DNA of 64,000 nucleotides, taken from assembly GCF_007833215.1 (NCBI RefSeq), contig NZ_CP042239.1, forward strand, positions 2,046,001 through 2,110,000. The letters run 5' to 3'. Of this stretch, positions 7,826-15,726 are shown one piece after another; positions within the stretch are counted from its first letter, which is position 1, and each line of letters starts with the position of its first letter. The translations under genes and the position numbers were made by a program. The notes below the pieces were generated by a model, which searched no databases, was not told the origin of the DNA, and saw only the letters and a program-made list of their open reading frames with translations. The DNA comes from Sphingomonas suaedae (GTDB lineage Bacteria; Pseudomonadota; Alphaproteobacteria; Sphingomonadales; Sphingomonadaceae).

Positions 7826-9628
7826 ATGGCCGAGCCCGTATCGCCCCCCGCCCCCGCCCAGCCGCCCGCCGCCCAGCCGCCGCGCAAGCTGTCCAGCCTG
7901 ACGATCGTGTGGGGCTATACCCGTCGCTACCCGCTCCAGCTCGGCCTCGCGATCCTCGCCCTGCTGCTCGCGGCGGGCGCGACGCTTTGGATCCCGCGTA
8001 CGTTCAAGGAAGTGGTGGACAAGGGCTTCGCATCCGGCGCCGACCCCAGCCAGATCGGCGGCTATTTCCAGGGCCTGTTGCTGGTCGTCGTCGTCCTCGC
8101 CTTCGCCACCGCGATGCGCTTCTACTTCGTCTCCTGGCTGGGCGAGCGGACCGTCGCGGACATGCGCGCTGCGGTGCACCGCAATCTGCTGCGCCTGCCC
8201 CCGCGCTGGTTCGAAGAGAACCGACCGTCGGAAATCGCCAGTCGCCTTACCGCCGACACCGCCGTGGTCGAACAGATCGTCGGCACCACCGTCTCGGTCG
8301 CGCTGCGCAACCTGCTGATCGCGATCGGCGGTACTGTCTATCTCTTCGTGCTCGCGCCCAAGATCGCCGCCTATCTGCTGGTCGGCATCCCGGTCATCGT
8401 GCTGCCGATCATGTGGCTGGGCGGGCGCGTCCGCCGCTTCTCGCGCACCAGCCAGGACCGGGTCGCGGACATCGGCTCGATCGCGTCGGAAACCTTGGGG
8501 GCGATGCGGATCGTCCAGGCGTTCGGGCAGGAACGGCGGGAGGGCGAGCGCTTCCAGGCCGCGGTCGATCGCGGCTTCGCCACCGCGCGCAAGCGCTTCG
8601 CCACGCGCGCGATCATGACCGCGCTCGTCATCTTCGCGCTGTTCACCGCGATCACCCTCATCATGTGGGATGCCGTGTACGGCGTCGCGCAGGGGCGCAT
8701 CTCCGGCGGTTCGATCACCGCCTTCGTCATCACCGCCGGCCTCGTCACCGGCGCGTTCGGCGCGCTCACCGAAGTTTATGGCGACCTACTCCGCGCTTCG
8801 GGCGCGGCGGCCCGACTCGCCGAATTGCTGGCGGAGGAGCCGGAGATCGCGGCGCCTGCCGACCCGATCCCGCTCCCGGTCCCGGCCCGCGGCGCGATCG
8901 AGTTCGCGGGCGTCACCTTCCGTTACCCCACCCGCCCCGAAGTCTCCGCGCTCACCGACTTCAACCTCTCGGTCGCGCCCGGCGAGACCGTCGCCGTGGT
9001 CGGCCCCTCGGGCGCGGGTAAATCGACCTTGTTCCAGCTCGTCCAGCGCTTCTACGATCCCGAGGGGGGCGAGGTCCGCGTCGATGGCGTGCCCCTGCGC
9101 CGCGCCGATCCGACCGAGGTCCGCGCGCGCATGGCGATGGTGCCTCAGGAAACCGTGATCTTCGCCGCGTCGGCACGAGACAATCTGCGCTATGGCCGCT
9201 GGGACGCGACCGAAGAGCAGATCTGGGAGGCTGCGCAGGCCGCTAACGCCGCCGACTTCCTGCGCGACCTTCCCGAGGGCCTCGATACCTTCCTTGGCGA
9301 GGACGGCGCCCGCTTGTCCGGCGGGCAACGCCAGCGCATCGCCATCGCCCGCGCGCTGCTGCGCGACGCCCCGATCCTGCTGCTCGACGAAGCGACGAGC
9401 GCGCTCGACGCGGAAAGCGAGCGGCTGGTTCAGGATGCGCTCGAACGGCTGATGCAGGGTCGCACCACGCTGGTGATCGCCCACCGCCTCGCCACCGTCC
9501 GCGCGGCGAAACGGATCGTGGTGATGGACGAAGGGCGGATCGTCGAAACCGGCACCCATGCCGAACTGGTGGCCAAGGGCGGCCTCTACGCCCGCCTCGC
9601 CAGCCTTCAGTTCAGCGAGAGTGTCTGA
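7826..9628 (+). CDS. ABC transporter, fused permease and ATP-binding domains (exporter)
   Basis: A 600-residue half-transporter: six transmembrane helices in residues ~45-330, then a nucleotide-binding domain with Walker A GPSGAGKST (393-401), signature LSGGQRQR (~497) and Walker B ILLLDEATSALD (~513-524). It belongs to the MsbA/LmrA-like group and would work as a homodimer exporting a lipid, peptide or drug. The ATG at 7826 was preferred; a GTG at 7733 in frame would add 31 residues encoded by repeat-like DNA. Only three bases separate its stop from the next reading frame (carbamoyltransferase), so the two form an operon; co-export of a carbamoylated product is speculative. Confidence 0.9.
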   Translation: MAEPVSPPAPAQPPAAQPPRKLSSLTIVWGYTRRYPLQLGLAILALLLAAGATLWIPRTFKEVVDKGFASGADPSQIGGYFQGLLLVVVVLAFATAMRFYFVSWLGERTVADMRAAVHRNLLRLPPRWFEENRPSEIASRLTADTAVVEQIVGTTVSVALRNLLIAIGGTVYLFVLAPKIAAYLLVGIPVIVLPIMWLGGRVRRFSRTSQDRVADIGSIASETLGAMRIVQAFGQERREGERFQAAVDRGFATARKRFATRAIMTALVIFALFTAITLIMWDAVYGVAQGRISGGSITAFVITAGLVTGAFGALTEVYGDLLRASGAAARLAELLAEEPEIAAPADPIPLPVPARGAIEFAGVTFRYPTRPEVSALTDFNLSVAPGETVAVVGPSGAGKSTLFQLVQRFYDPEGGEVRVDGVPLRRADPTEVRARMAMVPQETVIFAASARDNLRYGRWDATEEQIWEAAQAANAADFLRDLPEGLDTFLGEDGARLSGGQRQRIAIARALLRDAPILLLDEATSALDAESERLVQDALERLMQGRTTLVIAHRLATVRAAKRIVVMDEGRIVETGTHAELVAKGGLYARLASLQFSESV

Positions 9629-9631
9629 ACC

Positions 9632-11332
9632 CTGACCAGCACGCGCCCCGTCTATGTCCTTGGCACAGGCCTGTCTCACAACGGGTCGGCGGTGCTGCTC
9701 AAGGATGGCCGGGTGTGCGTCGGGATCGAGAAGGAGCGGCTGACCCGGCGCAAGCATGACGGCGGCAATGACAGCGCGGCGATCACCTACTGCCTCGATG
9801 CGGAAGGGATCGGGATCGGGGATCTGACGCTGGTCGTGCAATGCGCGAATTTCGACATTCCGGACCGCGCGCGTTTCGCAGGGGCCCGCCTGTTCGCCGG
9901 GAGCATCCATCCGCCGATCGTCACGATTTCTCATCACCTCGCCCATGCCTGGAGTGCGGCGGGTACCAGCCCGTTCGATACCTGCGGAATTCTGATCCTC
10001 GATGGCTGCGGAAGTCCGCTAGGGCAGTGCACCGACCTCGACGGCGTGACGCTGCCCGCCGGGCTCGACGCGCCGGATGCGGCAATGTGGTGCGAAAAGG
10101 ACAGTTTCTACCGCTTCGACGGGCGCCATATGACGACGCTGGCCAAGGATTTCAGCCCGCTCGCCCGACAGGACCTCGCCGCGCCCATGCGGATGCGGAC
10201 GACACGCCATTCGATCGGCGGCTTTTATTCCGCGGTCAGCCACTATGTCTTCGGCAATCTCGACGATGTCGGCAAGTTGATGGGCCTGGCGCCCTATGGC
10301 CGGCCCGGCATGGTTCCTCATCGCGCGTTCGACATGCGCGACGGACGCATCTTCGTCGCCGACGGGTGGCAGGCGGCGTTCGACAGGCCCGCCAGCGATT
10401 ACCCCGCATTCCGGGCCGATTTCCAATATTATGCCGACATCGCGCGCTGGGCACAGGGCGAGGTCGAAACAGCGGTCGCCGCGCTGTTCCGCGCGCGGTT
10501 GGCACAGCATCCCTCACCCCAGCTCTGCTATGCGGGTGGCGTCGCGCTCAACGCCGTCGCCAATGCTCGGCTGCTCGACGAGGGGATCGTCGGCGATCTC
10601 TATATGGAGCCGGCCGCAGGCGACAACGGCCTGGCGCTCGGCTGCGCCTATCATGGCTGGATCGAGGTGCTGGGGCGCGACAAGGTGCCGCACGACGGCA
10701 GCACCTGTTTCGGCCGCCATTATGAAACCGACGCGATCGCCGCAGCGCTCACCGGTGCGCCTTCCGACTGGTCGATCGAGCGGCTGGACACCGCCGTTCT
10801 GATCGATCGCGCCGCAGCGCTGCTGGCCCAGGGCAGCACGCTCGCCTGGTTTCGCGACGGGAGCGAGTTCGGCCCGCGTGCGCTGGGGCGGCGCAGCATC
10901 CTGGCGCATCCCGGCACGCCGGGTATCGGCGACCATATCAACGCCAATATCAAGTTTCGCGAAGACTTCCGGCCCTTCGCACCGGCCGTCCTCCCCGAAC
11001 ACGCGGCCAGCTGTTTCGTCAGCGGACGCAACAGCCCGTACATGATCCTGATCGACCGCACCCGTCCGGAAATGGCGGAGGTTCTGCGCAACGTCACCCA
11101 TGTCGACGGAACCGCGCGGGTGCAGACGGTCGATCGGAGCTGGAATCCGGATTTCGCCGCGTTGATCGACGCCTTCTACGCCGCCACCGGACTGCCGGTG
11201 CTGCTCAACACCAGCCTCAACCGCCGCGGCATGCCGATGGTGGAGCGCCCCGATGAGGCGGTCGCGCTCTTCGCCGAGACCGCACTCGACGCACTGGTGC
11301 TGCAGGACGTTCTGATCACCAAGCGGCGTTAG
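9632..11332 (+). CDS. Carbamoyltransferase (NodU/CmcH family), apparent CTG start
   Basis: About 566 residues. The N-terminal Kae1-like domain opens with VLGTGLSHNGSAVLLKDG, the family's first nucleotide/metal-binding strand, and continues with EKERLTRRKHD and SHHLAHAWSA. The C-terminal domain carries SEFGPRALGRRSILA, INANIKFREDFRPFAPAVLP and LLNTSLNRRGMP. The enzymes transfer carbamoyl from carbamoyl phosphate to hydroxyl groups of natural products or Nod factors. The essential first motif lies upstream of the first GTG (9692). The only near-start codon between the upstream stop (9626-9628, same frame) and the motif is CTG at 9632, with GCGAGAG upstream. The substrate is unknown. Confidence 0.85.
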   Translation: MTSTRPVYVLGTGLSHNGSAVLLKDGRVCVGIEKERLTRRKHDGGNDSAAITYCLDAEGIGIGDLTLVVQCANFDIPDRARFAGARLFAGSIHPPIVTISHHLAHAWSAAGTSPFDTCGILILDGCGSPLGQCTDLDGVTLPAGLDAPDAAMWCEKDSFYRFDGRHMTTLAKDFSPLARQDLAAPMRMRTTRHSIGGFYSAVSHYVFGNLDDVGKLMGLAPYGRPGMVPHRAFDMRDGRIFVADGWQAAFDRPASDYPAFRADFQYYADIARWAQGEVETAVAALFRARLAQHPSPQLCYAGGVALNAVANARLLDEGIVGDLYMEPAAGDNGLALGCAYHGWIEVLGRDKVPHDGSTCFGRHYETDAIAAALTGAPSDWSIERLDTAVLIDRAAALLAQGSTLAWFRDGSEFGPRALGRRSILAHPGTPGIGDHINANIKFREDFRPFAPAVLPEHAASCFVSGRNSPYMILIDRTRPEMAEVLRNVTHVDGTARVQTVDRSWNPDFAALIDAFYAATGLPVLLNTSLNRRGMPMVERPDEAVALFAETALDALVLQDVLITKRR

Positions 11333-11338
11333 GGGCGG

Positions 11339-11383
11339 ATTCAGCTGCGCTGAATCGCGGCACCGGTTCAGCCTTGCTGAACC
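11339..11383. repeat. Two tandem TTCAGC-N3-GCTGAA palindromes, possible bidirectional terminator
   Basis: ATTCAGC TGC GCTGAAT (11339-11355) is followed by GGTTCAGC CTT GCTGAACC (11365-11383), both perfect hairpins. They fill the gap between the carbamoyltransferase stop and the end of the convergent small gene at 11389. No T-run is visible, so termination would be non-canonical. The same palindrome type occurs at 3593-3607. Confidence 0.6.
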
Positions 11384-11388
11384 ACACT

Positions 11389-11682
11389 CTAGGGGATCAT
11401 CCAGATCAACGCCGCGCCCATCAGCACGGCCAGCACGATCGCGATACGCGCTTTGGGATTGCGCGTCCGCCGCCGGTCCTGGCCCATCCGGTCGAGGTCG
11501 AACCAGTAGTGCGCCGGATGCGCCTCCCGGATCACGCCGGACGCACGCATCTGGTCGAACGCCCTTCGCTCGACCGGGCCGGGCGCATATTCGATCGCCG
11601 TGTCAGGCGACACAGCCCGGTGATCGGCGAAATGCCGCTGCACGCGAAATTGCGCTAGATCCGACGAACCATTGAGCCGCAT
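11389..11682 (-). CDS. Small membrane-anchored protein, paralogue of the 13764-14078 gene
   Basis: 97 residues from ATG at 11682 (MRLNGSSDLAQ); the frame extends upstream without similarity to anything. The body aligns with the protein at 13764-14078: HxAVSPDTAIEYAP, then AFDQMRASGVIREAHP and YWFDLDR, a basic stretch and one C-terminal hydrophobic segment (IAIVLAVLMGAALIWMIP). The soluble part could be a small winged-helix-like fold, with the tail anchoring it in the membrane. I do not recognise a named family. The shared pattern across the two copies supports that this is a real gene. Confidence 0.65.
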   Translation of the reverse strand: MRLNGSSDLAQFRVQRHFADHRAVSPDTAIEYAPGPVERRAFDQMRASGVIREAHPAHYWFDLDRMGQDRRRTRNPKARIAIVLAVLMGAALIWMIP

Positions 11683-11822
11683 CGATTGAGCTTTCCGTAA
11701 CCAGGGCTGCCGATAGTCGGGAAGCGCCGATGCGGATTCAAGGGTGTCAGCCGCCGCCGCCTTTGCCGACCTCAAGAAACTTCTGTTCCCGCCGCTGCGA
11801 CCCTTCCGATAAGGCGACGCCG

Positions 11823-12518
11823 ATGTCGTTCAGATTTTTCCGCCCCATCCTCGCCGGTGCCCGTCCGCTCGACCGGATCGTCGCCTGTATCGGCGCGACG
11901 ATTTGCATCGCGCTGACCATGTTCGTGTCCATCGGGCTGCCACTGACGGCATCCGACCTGCCGCTGATCGTCGCGCCCATGGGCGCGTCGGCCGTGCTGA
12001 TCTTTGCCGTGCCCTCCAGCCCGCTCGCTCAGCCCTGGCCGGTCGTCGGGGGCAATATGATCTCCGCACTGCTCGGGATCGCGGTGTTCCGCCATGTCGG
12101 CGATCCGATGATCGCTGCGGGCCTCGCGGTGGGACTCGCGATCCTCGCCATGTCGCTGTGCCGATGCCTCCACCCGCCCGGTGGGGCCGCCGCCCTGACC
12201 GCCGTGATCGGCAGCGACAGCGTTCATGCCGCAGGTTACGCCTTCGCCTTCGCGCCGGTCGCACTCAACTCGATCGCGCTCGTCGCGCTGGCAATGGTCT
12301 TCCACCGCGTGTCGACGCACAGTTACCCGCACCAGCCCGCGCCGCTGCCCGTGGCGCCGGTTCCCACCGGCTTTCATCTCGACGATATCGACCGCGCGCT
12401 CGCGGACCTGCCCGACAGTTTCGACATCAGCCGGGAGGATCTCGACGTGCTTCTCTCACGCGCCGAGGCCCATGCACAGGCGCGCCGCGCGCAGGACCCC
12501 GGCTTTCCAATAATTTGA
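11823..12518 (+). CDS. HPP-family integral membrane protein
   Basis: 231 residues with four to six transmembrane segments and the signature CLHPPGGAAALTAVIG after PLIVAPMGASAVLIFAVPSS, both diagnostic of the HPP family. Plant and cyanobacterial members act in nitrite transport across membranes. Here the hydrophobic part is followed by ~60 cytoplasmic residues (IDRALADLPDSFDISREDLD) in place of the CBS domains present in longer relatives. Start ATG at 11823 gives MSFRFFRPILAGARPLDR, the usual amphipathic opening. Upstream sequence back to the divergent small gene (140 bases) shows no clear promoter. Confidence 0.87.
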   Translation: MSFRFFRPILAGARPLDRIVACIGATICIALTMFVSIGLPLTASDLPLIVAPMGASAVLIFAVPSSPLAQPWPVVGGNMISALLGIAVFRHVGDPMIAAGLAVGLAILAMSLCRCLHPPGGAAALTAVIGSDSVHAAGYAFAFAPVALNSIALVALAMVFHRVSTHSYPHQPAPLPVAPVPTGFHLDDIDRALADLPDSFDISREDLDVLLSRAEAHAQARRAQDPGFPII

Positions 12519-12555
12519 AAGCACGGTACGGTGGGCGAAAATCGGAGAGGATAGC

Positions 12556-13725
12556 ATGACCCGCGAGTTCGACCTGATCGTCTATGGCGCAACCGGCTTC
12601 ACCGGCCGCCTTGTCGCCGAATATCTGGCGCAACGCTACACAGACGGCACGCTGAACTGGGCGATGGCGGGCCGGTCGCTCACGAAGCTGGAGGCGGTGC
12701 GCAACGAAATCGGCGCGCCTGCCGCCACCCCGCTGCTGACCGCCAATGCCGACGACCCCGCCGCGCTTCGCGCCCTCACTGCGCGGGCGAAGGTCGTGTT
12801 GACCACCGTTGGCCCGTATCAGCTTCACGGAAACGACCTCGTCGCCGCGTGCGTTGCGACCGGCACCGGCTATGTCGATCTGTGCGGCGAGCCCAACTGG
12901 ATGCACGACGTGATCGACCGCCACCAGACGGCGGCCAAGGCGAGCGGCGCGCGCATCGTCCTGTCCTGCGGTTTCGACTCGATCCCCTTCGATCTCGGCG
13001 TCTGGACCGTCCAGCAGGCCGCAATCGCCAAATGGGGCCGCCCCGCCCCGCGCGTGAAAGGCCGCGTGCGCAAGATGCAGGGCACCTTCTCCGGCGGCAC
13101 CTTTGCCAGCGGCAAGGCGACCGCTGCGGCGGCGGCGAAGAACCCTTCGGTTTTCAAGATCCTGCTCGACCCATTCGCATTGACGCCGGGCTTCGAGGGT
13201 CCGGATCAGCCCAAGGGCGTGATGCCAGAATATGACGAAGCCGTGGGCGGCTGGGTCGCGCCGTTCGTGATGGCGGTTATCAATACCAAGAATGTCCACC
13301 GCACCAACTTTCTCGCGGGACACCCCTATGGCACCGACTTTCGCTATGACGAGATGATGGTTGCCCCCGGCCTTGGCGACATCGGCAAGGCCGCGGCCGA
13401 GGCGATCGCGAAAATGAACCCGATGAATGCCGACAAGGGGCCGGCGCCCGGCGAAGGCCCGTCCAAGGAAGAGCGCGAGGCTGGTTTCTACGAAGTCGAC
13501 TTCATCGCCGAAATGCCGACCGGCGAATCGCTCACCTGCACCGTCACCGGCGACCGCGATCCCGGCTATGGCTCGACGAGCAAGATGATCGCCGAAGCCG
13601 CTTTGTGCCTGATCCGCGACGTCGATGGCGAAGGCGGCGTCTGGACCCCGGGCGCACTGATGGCCGAGCCCTTGAAGGCGCGGCTGGAGGCGAATGCAGG
13701 GCTGAAATTCGTCGTGAAGGCGTAA
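12556..13725 (+). CDS. Saccharopine dehydrogenase-like NAD(P)-binding protein (trans-acting enoyl reductase type)
   Basis: 389 residues beginning with a Rossmann motif (FDLIVYGATGFTGRLVAEYL) and continuing with GRSLTKLEAV, TTVGPYQLHG, YVDLCGEPNWMHDVIDRH and LSCGFDSIPFDLGVW. This order matches the bacterial saccharopine-dehydrogenase-like oxidoreductases related to the mycobacterial trans-acting enoyl reductase Rv2953. The family reduces double bonds in lipids or remains uncharacterised; true lysine-pathway activity is unlikely. A GGAGAGG site precedes the ATG. It follows the HPP gene by 37 bases, so co-transcription is possible. Confidence 0.85.
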   Translation: MTREFDLIVYGATGFTGRLVAEYLAQRYTDGTLNWAMAGRSLTKLEAVRNEIGAPAATPLLTANADDPAALRALTARAKVVLTTVGPYQLHGNDLVAACVATGTGYVDLCGEPNWMHDVIDRHQTAAKASGARIVLSCGFDSIPFDLGVWTVQQAAIAKWGRPAPRVKGRVRKMQGTFSGGTFASGKATAAAAAKNPSVFKILLDPFALTPGFEGPDQPKGVMPEYDEAVGGWVAPFVMAVINTKNVHRTNFLAGHPYGTDFRYDEMMVAPGLGDIGKAAAEAIAKMNPMNADKGPAPGEGPSKEEREAGFYEVDFIAEMPTGESLTCTVTGDRDPGYGSTSKMIAEAALCLIRDVDGEGGVWTPGALMAEPLKARLEANAGLKFVVKA

Positions 13726-13733
13726 CCCCTTAC

Positions 13734-13752
13734 CCTCCCCCTGACGGGGAGG
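13734..13752. repeat. Solitary GC hairpin resembling a family-B arm
   Basis: CCTCCCC (13734-13740) and GGGGAGG (13746-13752) pair around CTGAC, immediately after the saccharopine-dehydrogenase-like gene and before the end of a convergent small gene. Its sequence resembles the terminal palindrome of the family-B elements at 44590, 44992 and 46858. It may also act as a weak terminator. Confidence 0.5.
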
Positions 13753-13763
13753 ATATAATCTGG

Positions 13764-14078
13764 TCACCCCCGGTAGAAAAACAGCATCAGCACCAGCGCC
13801 AGCACCACGGACACCGCGATCGCCACCGGGACCATCTTGCGCCGCTGGTGGGCGATCACCGCGTCATAGGCGCGCCGGTCGAGCCAGTAATAGCCCTGCG
13901 CCTCGCGCCGGATCACGCGTTGCGCGATCATCTTGTCGAACATCGGCTTGAGGTCATCCGGCGGCGTATAGAGAATCGTATCGAGCGGCGTGATCGCGTG
14001 CTGCGCATAGAAGGCCGCGACGATCTTCCGCCGCGCCCGCGCCGCCCGCGTGATCGGCACCGATTCGACAACCGCCAT
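13764..14078 (-). CDS. Small membrane-anchored protein, paralogue of the 11389-11682 gene
   Basis: 104 residues from ATG at 14078, preceded by GGGGAGG six bases upstream. A soluble part contains AFYAQHAITPLDTILYTPP, MFDKMIAQRVIRREA and YYWLDRRAYD, followed by a C-terminal transmembrane segment (VPVAIAVSVVLALVLMLFF). The pattern of FDKM, VIR and YYW matches the gene at 11389-11682, including the placement of the membrane tail. No named family is recognised. It lies 30 bases downstream of proS on the same strand and could be co-transcribed with it. Confidence 0.72.
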   Translation of the reverse strand: MAVVESVPITRAARARRKIVAAFYAQHAITPLDTILYTPPDDLKPMFDKMIAQRVIRREAQGYYWLDRRAYDAVIAHQRRKMVPVAIAVSVVLALVLMLFFYRG

Positions 14079-14108
14079 TCGCAACCTCCCCGGAAACGTA
14101 ACCGCCGA

Positions 14109-15641
14109 TCAATAGGCGCGGGCGACCAGTATCCGCTCGACCGCGGGCTGGCCGGTGAAGACGCACGTCCCATCGGCTGGAGTTGCGTCCAGCGGAACGT
14201 TGCGGAAAGTGAGCTTCAGCGCCTTGATCCGCTCGACCACTGCATCCAGCTCGGCCCCCTCCGGCTTGCTCCACTGCACCTCGACCCAACCGGGATATTT
14301 CCCCGCCCCCTCGAAATGCGCCTTGAGCGCGTCGAAGCTGTCGACCCCACGGACGATATTCGCGTCCATTCGCGCGCGTGCATCGGCGTGCAGTCTCGCC
14401 TGGATCTCCTCCAGCAGCCCCGCCGCCCCGGCCACGAAATCGCCCTTCGCCACCACCGCGCTGTCGAGCTTGCCATCCTCGCGATACAGCCGGTCGCGGC
14501 GGATCACCGACACATTGCCGCCCGCCATGTCGCGCCCGCCGACCTCGATCACCACCGGCGCGCCCTTCTTGACCCAGCCCCAGCGCTTGGTCGCCGCCTT
14601 CGCCGCCTTGAGGTCGAGCAGCGCGCGCACCGGCTCGCCCAGCGCCGACCCTTTGGCCAGCTCCGCCTGCAACCCCTTGCAATAATCGATCAGCGCGGCG
14701 TCCTCGTCATTGTCGCGCAGCATCGGCACGATCACGATCTGCCAGGGCGCGATGCGCGGCGGCACGCGCAGGCCGTCATCGTCGCCATGCACCATGATGA
14801 CGCCGCCGATCATGCGGGTGGACACGCCCCAGCTCGTCGTCTGCGCGAGTTCCTGCTGCCCTTCGGCATTCTGGAACTTGATACCCTGCGCGCTGGAGAA
14901 GGTGGTGCCGAGGAAGTGCGACGTGCCCGCCTGCAGCGCCTTGCCGTCCTGCATCATCGCCTCGATGCTGTAGGTCGCGACCGCGCCGGGGAAGCGCTCA
15001 TTCTCCGGCTTTTCCCCCGCCACGACCGGCATGGCGAGGCAGGTCTCAGCGAACTCGCGATAGACCTCCAGCATCTTCATCGTCTCTTCGCGCGCTTCGT
15101 CGACCGTGGCGTGGGCGGTATGCCCCTCCTGCCACAGGAATTCGGCGGTGCGCAGGAACATGCGCGTGCGCATCTCCCAGCGGACGACATTCGCCCATTG
15201 GTTGATGAGAACGGGCAGGTCGCGCCACGATTGGACCCAGCGCGCCATTGCGGTGCCGATCACCGTCTCGCTCGTCGGCCGAACGACCAAAGGTTCCTCC
15301 AGCTTCGCCTCGGGATCGGGGACCAGTCGTCCGTCCTTCTGGATCAGCCGGTGATGGGTGACGACCGCCATTTCCTTGGCAAAGCCGTCGACATGCTCGG
15401 CCTCCTTCTCGAAATAGCTCAGCGGGATGAACAGCGGGAAATAGCAATTCTCATGACCCGTGGCCTTGATGCGGTCGTCGAGCAGCCGCTGGATCCGCTC
15501 CCAGATGCCATAGCCCCATGGCCGGATGACCATGCACCCGCGCACGCCGCTTTCCTCTGCCATATCGGCTTCGGTGATGACGGCCTGATACCAGGCGGCG
15601 AAGTCCGCTTCGCGGGTGACGTTGAGTGCGCGTTTGATCAT
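14109..15641 (-). CDS. proS: Prolyl-tRNA synthetase, short (archaeal/eukaryote-like) type
   Basis: 510 residues charging tRNA-Pro. The start MIKRALNVTREADFAAWYQ and the class II motifs 2 and 3 (WANVVRWEMRTRMFLRTAEF, then WGVSTRMIGGVIMVHGDD) identify the ProS type 3 found in many alphaproteobacteria. This type lacks the INS editing domain of E. coli ProS. A C-terminal anticodon-binding domain follows (IVIVPMLRDNDEDAALIDYC). I chose ATG at 15641 because family members begin exactly here; the open frame continues 12 codons upstream. It is divergent from the DMT transporter gene. Confidence 0.95.
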   Translation of the reverse strand: MIKRALNVTREADFAAWYQAVITEADMAEESGVRGCMVIRPWGYGIWERIQRLLDDRIKATGHENCYFPLFIPLSYFEKEAEHVDGFAKEMAVVTHHRLIQKDGRLVPDPEAKLEEPLVVRPTSETVIGTAMARWVQSWRDLPVLINQWANVVRWEMRTRMFLRTAEFLWQEGHTAHATVDEAREETMKMLEVYREFAETCLAMPVVAGEKPENERFPGAVATYSIEAMMQDGKALQAGTSHFLGTTFSSAQGIKFQNAEGQQELAQTTSWGVSTRMIGGVIMVHGDDDGLRVPPRIAPWQIVIVPMLRDNDEDAALIDYCKGLQAELAKGSALGEPVRALLDLKAAKAATKRWGWVKKGAPVVIEVGGRDMAGGNVSVIRRDRLYREDGKLDSAVVAKGDFVAGAAGLLEEIQARLHADARARMDANIVRGVDSFDALKAHFEGAGKYPGWVEVQWSKPEGAELDAVVERIKALKLTFRNVPLDATPADGTCVFTGQPAVERILVARAY

Positions 15642-15726
15642 GCCGACGCGATTAGCGCGGGAAATCCGGCCCGTCACGCCTCTTCACGGCTTGCCCTGCG
15701 CGGCGCGCGTCCCTACCCGTTCGCAC

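Noticed and set aside
7826..11332. Single fused exporter-carbamoyltransferase gene
   Set aside because: The two are in the same frame, but an intact TGA at 9626-9628 separates them and both halves are full length; readthrough is kept only as an option in the findings.
9692..11332. GTG at 9692 as the carbamoyltransferase start
   Set aside because: It would delete the conserved first strand and HNGS motif, which are clearly encoded just upstream.
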